11,621 nt of DNA from Coraliomargarita_B sp046540835 (GTDB lineage: Bacteria; Verrucomicrobiota; Verrucomicrobiia; Opitutales; Coraliomargaritaceae): positions 1 through 11,621 of the forward strand of contig JBKHEL010000081.1 of the NCBI GenBank assembly GCA_046540835.1. The letters run 5' to 3'. Positions 6,431 to 11,621 of the stretch are shown here, in pieces. How positions within the stretch are numbered: the first letter of the stretch is position 1; the number at the start of each line of letters is the position of its first letter. The notes below the pieces were generated by a model. That model was not told where the DNA came from. It saw only the letters and a list, made by a program, of their open reading frames with translations, and made no database searches. A program made the translations under genes and the position numbers.

Positions 6431-7513
6431 ATGAGCTACGAAATGAATGATCTGTTGGAACTGATGGTCGATCAGGGCGCATCCGATCTTCATATCCAGG
6501 TCAAACAACCGCCCACGCTCCGGATGAGCGGCACGATGACCCCGGTGGACGGTCCCCCGCTGACCGCCCAGGAAACCGAGGACCTCATGAAGGCGATCAC
6601 GTCCACCGCCAATCAGGAGCGCCTCAAGACCACCGGCGGGGCGGACTTCGGCTTCGCTTACAAGAATCAGGCCCGCTTCCGCGTGAGCGTCCTGCGCGCC
6701 AAAGGCGCTTACGGCATGGTCCTGCGCCAAATCCCCAACGACCTCTTCACCCTCGGCCAGATCGGCCTGCCTGACAAAATTAAAGAACTCATCTCCCGCC
6801 CGCGGGGGCTGATCCTCGTCACCGGCCCCACCGGCTCGGGTAAGTCGACCACCCTGGCCTCGATGATCAATTGGGTCAACGAACACCGGGATGGCCACAT
6901 CATCACGATCGAGGATCCCATCGAGTATTTCCACGAGCACAAAAAGTGCATCGTGACCCAGCGCGAAGTGGGCAATGATGTCACATCCTTTGCCGATGCG
7001 ATCCGCGGGGCACTGCGGCAGGACCCCGACGTCATCCTCGTCGGGGAAATGCGCGACCTGGAGACGATCGAAGCGGCAGTGGGCGCGGCCGAGACCGGCC
7101 ACCTCGTCTTCGCGACCCTTCACACCACCGGTGCCGCCCGCACGGTGGACCGGATCGTCGATGCCTTCCCGGCGAACATGAAGGACCAAATACGCACTCA
7201 ACTGGCCTCGTCCGTGGTTGCGGTTATTTCCCAGGTGCTCTGCAAAAAAGTCGGCGGTGGCCGTATCGCCGGCTTCGAGATCATGATCACCACCACCTCG
7301 ATCGCCCAGCTGATCCGCGAGAACAAGACCTACCGCATCGCCTCCGACATCCAGACCGGCGGTGCCCTGGGGATGATCGGTCTGGACGCGCACCTGCTCA
7401 GCCTCTTCAACCGGGGAAAGATCGAAGCCTCCGAAGCACTCGCCAAATCGCAGTCCCCAAACGAGATGCGGGAGAAGCTGCTCGAAAACGGCGCGACACT
7501 CCCCAACGCCTAG
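6431..7513 (+). CDS. pilT: PilT-type type IV pilus retraction ATPase
   Basis: The 360-residue length is typical for PilT. PilT hexamers depolymerise the pilus, powering twitching motility and DNA import in transformable bacteria. Visible motifs: ASDLHI near the N-terminus (17-22), Walker A GPTGSGKST (132-140), Asp box ITIEDPIEY (158-166), RQDPDVILVGEMRD (196-209), His box TGHLVFATLHTTG (222-234) and the PilT signature region SIAQLIRENKTYRI (290-303), corresponding to the AIRNLIRE box needed for retraction. It lacks the MshEN domain and zinc cysteines found in the two flanking ATPases, as expected. The start at ATG 6431 follows a pyrimidine tract with no Shine-Dalgarno. A second in-frame ATG four codons later is possible. 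It lies between two PilB-like genes in the same orientation. Confidence 0.93.
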   Translation: MSYEMNDLLELMVDQGASDLHIQVKQPPTLRMSGTMTPVDGPPLTAQETEDLMKAITSTANQERLKTTGGADFGFAYKNQARFRVSVLRAKGAYGMVLRQIPNDLFTLGQIGLPDKIKELISRPRGLILVTGPTGSGKSTTLASMINWVNEHRDGHIITIEDPIEYFHEHKKCIVTQREVGNDVTSFADAIRGALRQDPDVILVGEMRDLETIEAAVGAAETGHLVFATLHTTGAARTVDRIVDAFPANMKDQIRTQLASSVVAVISQVLCKKVGGGRIAGFEIMITTTSIAQLIRENKTYRIASDIQTGGALGMIGLDAHLLSLFNRGKIEASEALAKSQSPNEMREKLLENGATLPNA

Positions 7514-7550
7514 CCCCTCATTCTATCATCCTGATACGGTATTTGCCCCG

Positions 7551-9239
7551 ATGTTCGAAGACCACAACGACACCATCTACGAGATTATCCAATCCGCCGA
7601 GCTGCTCGACCAGGCGCAGCTCGACGAGCTGAACGACGCGCACCTGCACACGGGCAAATCACTCGCCGATGCCGTCGTCGATGCCGGCGTCGTCGCGCGC
7701 GGCGATATTCTGCAAGCGACCGCCGATTACCTGGGCTACGAGTATCTGGAGGAACTGCCCAAGCGGATCGAGGACGAGGTGGCCAAGACGGTCAAACCGG
7801 CCGTTGCCCGGATGTATGCCGTCGTGCCTTACCGGGTGGACGACACCTCGATTGCCCTCCTCGCCAAGGATCCTTTCAACCCGGCGATCATCGATGACTT
7901 GACCTTCACCTTGAACAAGGATGTGACGATCATTGTCTGCCGTCCGGACAAGCTCGAAGAGCTGCTCACCCTCACCTACGGGGAGGAGGACTCGTCGATT
8001 GATGACATCCTCGGAGAGCTTGGCGACAGCTACGAGAATCCCGACGAAGACTACTCCGAGGGCGACCTCACCGACCTCGCCAACCAAACGCCAATCATCC
8101 GCTTCGTCAATCTGGTGCTCCAGCAGGCCATCAAGGACCAGGCCTCCGATATTCACTTCGAACCCTTTGAGGACCAGTTCCGCATCCGCTACCGGATCGA
8201 CGGTGCCCTCTACGAGATGGCCCCGCCGCCGCGTAACCTCGCCGTGCCGGTCATCTCGCGGGTCAAGGTGCTCTCTAATATGAATATCTCCGAGCGGCGC
8301 ATCCCCCAGGATGGTCGCATCAAGATGACCATCGCCGGGCGTCCGGTTGACCTGCGCGTCTCGACCCTCCCCACCCAGTTTGGCGAGAGCGTGGTGCTCC
8401 GTGTGCTCGATAAGTCAGTCGTCAACCTGGACCTCGACGCCCTCAGCCTGCCGGAAGATATCCTGACGACGATCCGCTCGCTCGTGGACCGGCCCAACGG
8501 CATCTTCATCGTCACCGGCCCGACCGGCTCGGGCAAAACGACGACGCTCTACAGCGCCCTGCGCGAGGTCAACGACGTCGAGACCAAGATCCTCACCGCC
8601 GAGGACCCGGTCGAATACGAAATCGACGGCATCATGCAGGTCGCCGTGAACCACCAGGTCGGGCTCGACTTTGCGCGTGCCCTGCGCGCCTTCCTCCGGC
8701 AAGACCCGGACAAGATCATGGTCGGCGAGATCCGCGACCTGGAGACCGCGCAGATCGCCGTGCAGGCCTCGCTCACCGGCCACGTCGTGCTCAGCACCCT
8801 GCACACCAACGACGCTCCGGGCGCCGTCACCCGCCTGATCGACATGGGCCTGGAACCCTTCCTCATTTCGGCCTCGCTCGAAGCGATCCTGGCCCAGCGG
8901 CTGGTCCGCCGCATCTGCCCCTCCTGCCGCACCGCTTACGAGCCGAGCCAGGAACTGATCGATATGCTGGAAGTCGACCCGCTGGAAATCGCGGATAAAG
9001 ATTTCTACTACGGCGAAGGCTGCCCCGAGTGCAGTAACACCGGCTACCGCGGGCGCATCGGCCTCTTCGAGATGATTGTCGTCTCTGATGCCATCCGCGA
9101 GATGATCAATCAGCGCGCGCCCACCCTGGCGATCAAGCAAAAAGCCCTCGAGCAGGGCATGCGAAGCTTGCGCGACGATGGCCTGCGCTCTATTTTCGAC
9201 GGCAATTCCACGATCGAAGAAGTCCTCAAATACACCTGA
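7551..9239 (+). CDS. pilB: PilB/GspE-family assembly ATPase (second copy)
   Basis: This 562-residue paralogue of the gene at 4682-6409 has the same architecture. It has an MshEN-type N-terminus (about 5-145), a strongly acidic linker (about 145-175), ASDIHFEP (198-205), Walker A GPTGSGKTT (323-331), Asp box LTAEDPVEYE (348-357), the canonical RQDPDKIMVGEIRD (383-396), His box TGHVVLSTLHTND (409-421) and the zinc cysteines C456/C459/C491/C494. All catalytic motifs are canonical, including the DPD that the first copy lacks. It sits 37 bp after pilT and 37 bp before pilC, so it is the better candidate for the main extension motor of the adjacent platform. The other could be specialised, for example for a second pilus or secretion system. 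The start is ATG 7551 without a Shine-Dalgarno. Confidence 0.92.
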   Translation: MFEDHNDTIYEIIQSAELLDQAQLDELNDAHLHTGKSLADAVVDAGVVARGDILQATADYLGYEYLEELPKRIEDEVAKTVKPAVARMYAVVPYRVDDTSIALLAKDPFNPAIIDDLTFTLNKDVTIIVCRPDKLEELLTLTYGEEDSSIDDILGELGDSYENPDEDYSEGDLTDLANQTPIIRFVNLVLQQAIKDQASDIHFEPFEDQFRIRYRIDGALYEMAPPPRNLAVPVISRVKVLSNMNISERRIPQDGRIKMTIAGRPVDLRVSTLPTQFGESVVLRVLDKSVVNLDLDALSLPEDILTTIRSLVDRPNGIFIVTGPTGSGKTTTLYSALREVNDVETKILTAEDPVEYEIDGIMQVAVNHQVGLDFARALRAFLRQDPDKIMVGEIRDLETAQIAVQASLTGHVVLSTLHTNDAPGAVTRLIDMGLEPFLISASLEAILAQRLVRRICPSCRTAYEPSQELIDMLEVDPLEIADKDFYYGEGCPECSNTGYRGRIGLFEMIVVSDAIREMINQRAPTLAIKQKALEQGMRSLRDDGLRSIFDGNSTIEEVLKYT

Positions 9240-9276
9240 TCCACCCACACTCCCCCCACACACTCCCCTCTGCGCT
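9240..9276 (+). other. extremely C-rich, G-poor spacer before pilC
   Basis: By hand count the 37 bases between the second pilB stop and the pilC ATG contain 23 C and only 2 G. There is no Shine-Dalgarno-like purine run and no hairpin. The composition suits an unstructured leader or a Rho-loading site. Neither role is proven by sequence. Confidence 0.3.
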
Positions 9277-10536
9277 ATGGCAAAATTCAAATACACGGCG
9301 ATTGATGCCAACGGAAAGCAAAAAACCGGCACCGTCGAGGCCACCGATCAAGACGAGGCCAACTCCAAACTGAGCGCGGCCGGACTGATGCCGACCCAAC
9401 TGGCCCCGGCCGGAGGCCGCTCGTCCAAGAGCGCCAAAGGGGCGCAGGGCCAGAAAACAACAACAGGGAAAAAAGCACGCGGCTTCGGGCGCGTCATCAA
9501 GCCGGAGGAGCTGACCATCTTCACCCGCCAGCTGGCCACCCTGCTCGAAGCGGGCCTGCCGCTGCTGCGCGCACTCGAAGTGATGATCCGGCAGGAGCAA
9601 AACCTCCGCTTCAAAGGGGTGCTTGAGCAAATTGCCGACCAGGTCAAATCAGGCAACTCCTTCTCCGACGGGCTCAGCCAACACCCGAAAATCTTCGACC
9701 GCCTCTTCATCAATATGGTCAAAGCGGGCGAGGCCGGTGGTGTTCTCGATGTCGTGCTCTCACGGCTTGCCGGCTTTATGGAAAAGGCCCTCAAGACGAA
9801 GAAAAAAGTAAAGTCCGCGATGGTTTATCCGCTCGTCGTGGTCGGTGTGGCCATCTCCATCGTCGCTCTGCTGATGATCGTGGTGGTGCCGAAATTCGAG
9901 GATATTTTTGCCGACATGCTCGGCGGGGCCGCCCTCCCCGGCCCCACCCGACTCGTCATCGGCATCAGTAATTTCATGCAGGAGAATTTCCTGCTGACGC
10001 TGGGTCTGATCGCAGCTGTCTTTTTCGGTTCCAAGTTCCTCCTCAGGACGAAGATTGGCTCCAAGGCCTTCAACTGGTGCTCGATCAACCTGCCAAAACT
10101 CGGCGACCTGGTGCGCAAGGTCAATATCGCCCGGATCACCCGCACCTTCGGCACCCTACTCTCCAGCGGCGTGCCCATCCTGCAGTCCATCACCATCACC
10201 AAAGACATCAGCGGAAACGCCTTCTACACCAACGCCCTGAGCCGGATCCACGACAGCGTTCGCGACGGGGAGTCGCTCTCCGCGCCGATGGAACGTGAGT
10301 CCGTCTTCCCCAACATGGTCACCAGTATGGTCGACGTGGGCGAAGAGACGGGTGAACTCGCCGAGATGCTCAACCGCATCGCCGACAATTACGACGAAGA
10401 CGTCGATAATGCCGTGGCCGGGATCACCTCCATCATCGAGCCGGTGATGATCGTCTTCCTCGCCGTCGTCGTGGGCTTCATCGTCATCGCGCTCTTCCTG
10501 CCAATCGTCGAAATCATCCAACAACTGACCGCCTAA
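9277..10536 (+). CDS. pilC: PilC/GspF-family inner-membrane platform protein
   Basis: This 419-residue polytopic membrane protein couples the cytoplasmic ATPases to pilin insertion and removal. An N-terminal cytoplasmic section opens with MAKFKYTAIDANGKQKTGTV, the usual PilC beginning, followed by a basic K/S/G-rich linker (about 48-70). Two T2SSF domains follow (about 80-205 and 285-410). Each shows the family pattern FTRQLATLLEAGLPLLRAL (82-100) or ITRTFGTLLSSGVPILQSI (287-305), with KAGEAGGVLD (149-158) and VGEETGELAEML (354-365) at equivalent places. Probable membrane segments are 183-203, 238-258 and 387-410. ATG 9277 is chosen because the open frame upstream only overlaps the preceding gene and is not PilC-like. 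It immediately follows the second pilB and probably shares its transcript. Confidence 0.95.
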   Translation: MAKFKYTAIDANGKQKTGTVEATDQDEANSKLSAAGLMPTQLAPAGGRSSKSAKGAQGQKTTTGKKARGFGRVIKPEELTIFTRQLATLLEAGLPLLRALEVMIRQEQNLRFKGVLEQIADQVKSGNSFSDGLSQHPKIFDRLFINMVKAGEAGGVLDVVLSRLAGFMEKALKTKKKVKSAMVYPLVVVGVAISIVALLMIVVVPKFEDIFADMLGGAALPGPTRLVIGISNFMQENFLLTLGLIAAVFFGSKFLLRTKIGSKAFNWCSINLPKLGDLVRKVNIARITRTFGTLLSSGVPILQSITITKDISGNAFYTNALSRIHDSVRDGESLSAPMERESVFPNMVTSMVDVGEETGELAEMLNRIADNYDEDVDNAVAGITSIIEPVMIVFLAVVVGFIVIALFLPIVEIIQQLTA

Positions 10537-10605
10537 TACACCGCTTCGCCGGTCGTTGTTTCAGGCTTGCGGTTCTTCCGCCGACCCATCAAATGTCTCG
10601 TTTAC

Positions 10606-11478
10606 ATGCAAAGTATTGGGGAACGACTTGAGGAAGCACGGAAGCGCAAAGGGATCTCGCTGCGGGAGGCTGCAGAGGCGACCAAAATACGCGGTGACTT
10701 CCTCGGCTTTATCGAAAAAAACAAATTCGATTTCGAACTGCCCGACATTTACAAGCGGGGCTTCCTGAAAAACTATGCCCGCTACCTGAAGCTCGATCCC
10801 GAGCAGATTCTCGCCGATTACAACGCCCAGCAGTTGAGCCAGTCACGCCTCGCCAAAAAATCGGGGGGCAGCGAGTGGTTTGGCCACATGGAGCTCAAGC
10901 GGGAAAAATCCCCCGTGGACGCAGCCGAGCGCGCAGAAACCCCCGAGCCGGGCACCGAGCAGGCCCCCGCGCTCGGGCGCATCAAAGCCAAATCGACCCC
11001 GGAAAGCGAGCCCCCCGCCGATGAGCCGGAAGACGATGCCGACAAAACTTTTTACCTCAAGGTCGGGCTGATCTTCGTCGGCACCCTCGCGCTGGTCTTC
11101 GTCATCTTTGGCCTGATCTGGGCCATCCTCGGCAGCGGAAACGACGAACCGCCCCCGCCCGACACGCCCACACTCCAGGAGGATGGCTCCGCCGCAGACT
11201 CCGAGTCCGAACCTGACCCGGCGCCAACCGACCCGGAGGCGACGGGCGCAGATACCGTCACCCTCACCGCCAGCGGCAATGTCTATGTGCTCGTCAAACA
11301 GCAGGAAGACAATGCAGAGCTCTTCCGCAAAACCATGAGCGAAGGCGAGCGCGTCACCCTCGATAAAGAAGGCCCGGTCGATATCCTCTTCACCGCCGGC
11401 GAGTTCCTGACCATCGAGCACGATGGCGAGCGCCTGCGCCCCAGCTCCCCCGGCACCGCCAAGATCAGCCTCCCCTAG
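10606..11478 (+). CDS. rodZ: RodZ-like membrane-anchored helix-turn-helix protein
   Basis: This 290-residue protein has the full RodZ architecture. An N-terminal HTH_25 domain (about 1-75, with IGERLEEARKRKGISLREAA at 4-23 and DIYKRGFLKNYARYL at 47-61) is followed by a charged cytoplasmic linker (about 85-147). Then come one transmembrane helix (about 151-177, positive-inside consistent with a cytoplasmic HTH), an acidic Pro-rich periplasmic linker (180-215) and a C-terminal beta domain of the RodZ/DUF4115 type (about 216-290). RodZ links MreB to the cell-wall elongation machinery, and here the HTH would act as a protein-binding module rather than a classical repressor. ATG 10606 gives the conserved MQSIGERL start. 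A TTG at 10567 would add 13 unrelated residues. It lies 69 bp after pilC. A pilus-specific regulator role is possible but less likely. Confidence 0.82.
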   Translation: MQSIGERLEEARKRKGISLREAAEATKIRGDFLGFIEKNKFDFELPDIYKRGFLKNYARYLKLDPEQILADYNAQQLSQSRLAKKSGGSEWFGHMELKREKSPVDAAERAETPEPGTEQAPALGRIKAKSTPESEPPADEPEDDADKTFYLKVGLIFVGTLALVFVIFGLIWAILGSGNDEPPPPDTPTLQEDGSAADSESEPDPAPTDPEATGADTVTLTASGNVYVLVKQQEDNAELFRKTMSEGERVTLDKEGPVDILFTAGEFLTIEHDGERLRPSSPGTAKISLP

Positions 11479-11510
11479 CCGCGCCCAGCGGAAATGAGGC
11501 CACCCGCCCC

Positions 11511-11534
11511 GTAGCGAACCGGCGCAAGCCAGGT
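11511..11534 (+). repeat. GTAG plus imperfect hairpin, REP-like element
   Basis: GTAG at 11511-11514 is followed three bases later by a stem ACCGGC (11518-11523), a GCAA loop (11524-11527) and GCCAGGT (11528-11534), with one bulged A at 11531. A GTAG guide next to an imperfect hairpin with a bulge is the layout recognised by REP-associated transposases in E. coli. It lies 32 bp past the rodZ stop codon in non-coding DNA. No T tract follows, so it is not a standard terminator. Confidence 0.5.
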
Positions 11535-11537
11535 CGA

Positions 11538-11615
11538 CCCGCAGCCCAGCCGTAGCCCGCAGCTTCAGCAAGGGTTCCCGCAGCCCAGCCGTAGCCCGCA
11601 GCTTTAGCAAGGGTT
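11538..11615 (+). repeat. two 39-bp tandem repeats with GTAG and hairpin
   Basis: Units 11538-11576 and 11577-11615 are identical except for C at 11566 versus T at 11605. Each contains GTAG (11552 and 11591) directly followed by a predicted stem CCCGC pairing with GC-AA-GGG across a 7-nt loop with a two-A bulge. The single difference falls in that loop. Bases 11616-11621 begin like a third unit (CCCG) but diverge, and the array may continue in another form past the edge. The minus strand is open across the units because 39 is a multiple of 3. I do not consider that frame a gene. Confidence 0.75.
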
Positions 11616-11621
11616 CCCGGT

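Noticed and set aside
5843..7393. 516-codon open frame on the minus strand across the first pilB, the spacer and pilT
   Set aside because: It is antisense to two clearly conserved genes, has a composition rich in D, H, G, R and A typical of reverse frames of high-GC codons, and shows no recognisable domain. A similar shadow appears opposite the second pilB (8415-9344).
11479..11491. short CCGC/GCGG hairpin after rodZ as a terminator
   Set aside because: It is a four-base stem without a T tract, so it is not supported as a terminator.
10843..11610. minus-strand frame containing a 13-residue repeat (LKLRATAGLREPL)
   Set aside because: The repeat arises because the 39-bp non-coding unit is a multiple of three. 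The rest is antisense to rodZ and has shadow-like composition.
11538..11615. CRISPR array
   Set aside because: The units are directly adjacent with no variable spacers, and no cas genes are present.

Overview
The window is a GC-rich bacterial chromosome segment. It most likely comes from the phylum Verrucomicrobiota, class Opitutae. This placement is an inference from three things: the style of the transposase at the left edge, the layout of the type IV pilus (T4P) motor genes, and the near absence of Shine-Dalgarno sequences. No rRNA or marker comparison was possible.

Layout: positions 1-325 (minus strand) hold the N-terminal part of a REP-associated tyrosine (Y1/HUH) transposase that runs off the left edge. 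After a short AT-rich gap, which contains a decayed 36-bp copy of part of the next gene, comes comM (minus, 450-1997). comM encodes the Mg-chelatase-like AAA+ helicase used in natural transformation. A short divergent region carries a strong palindrome directly next to the comM ribosome binding site. From there everything reads on the plus strand: coaE (dephospho-CoA kinase), rho (termination factor with a long disordered basic N-terminus), a first PilB/GspE-type ATPase, pilT, a second PilB/GspE-type ATPase, pilC, and a RodZ-like membrane HTH protein. The spacers are 21-74 bp, so the seven genes may form one or a few transcription units. The right edge (11511-11621) is non-coding and holds a GTAG-plus-hairpin element followed by two 39-bp tandem units that look like REP sequences.

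How the genes fit together: PilB powers pilus extension, PilT powers retraction, and PilC is the inner-membrane platform they act on. No pilin, prepilin peptidase, PilMNOP or secretin gene lies in the window, so the rest of the machine must be encoded elsewhere. T4P retraction is the usual DNA-import step of natural transformation and ComM acts on the imported strand, so the divergent pair fits a transformation theme. coaE and rho are housekeeping genes.

No new multi-gene system is evident. The points most worth checking are the Rho RNA-binding domain, which seems to lack the usual aromatic residues, the palindrome at comM, the decayed comM fragment, the C-rich/G-poor spacers downstream of rho, and the REP-like elements that may belong to a transposase of the type seen at the left edge.
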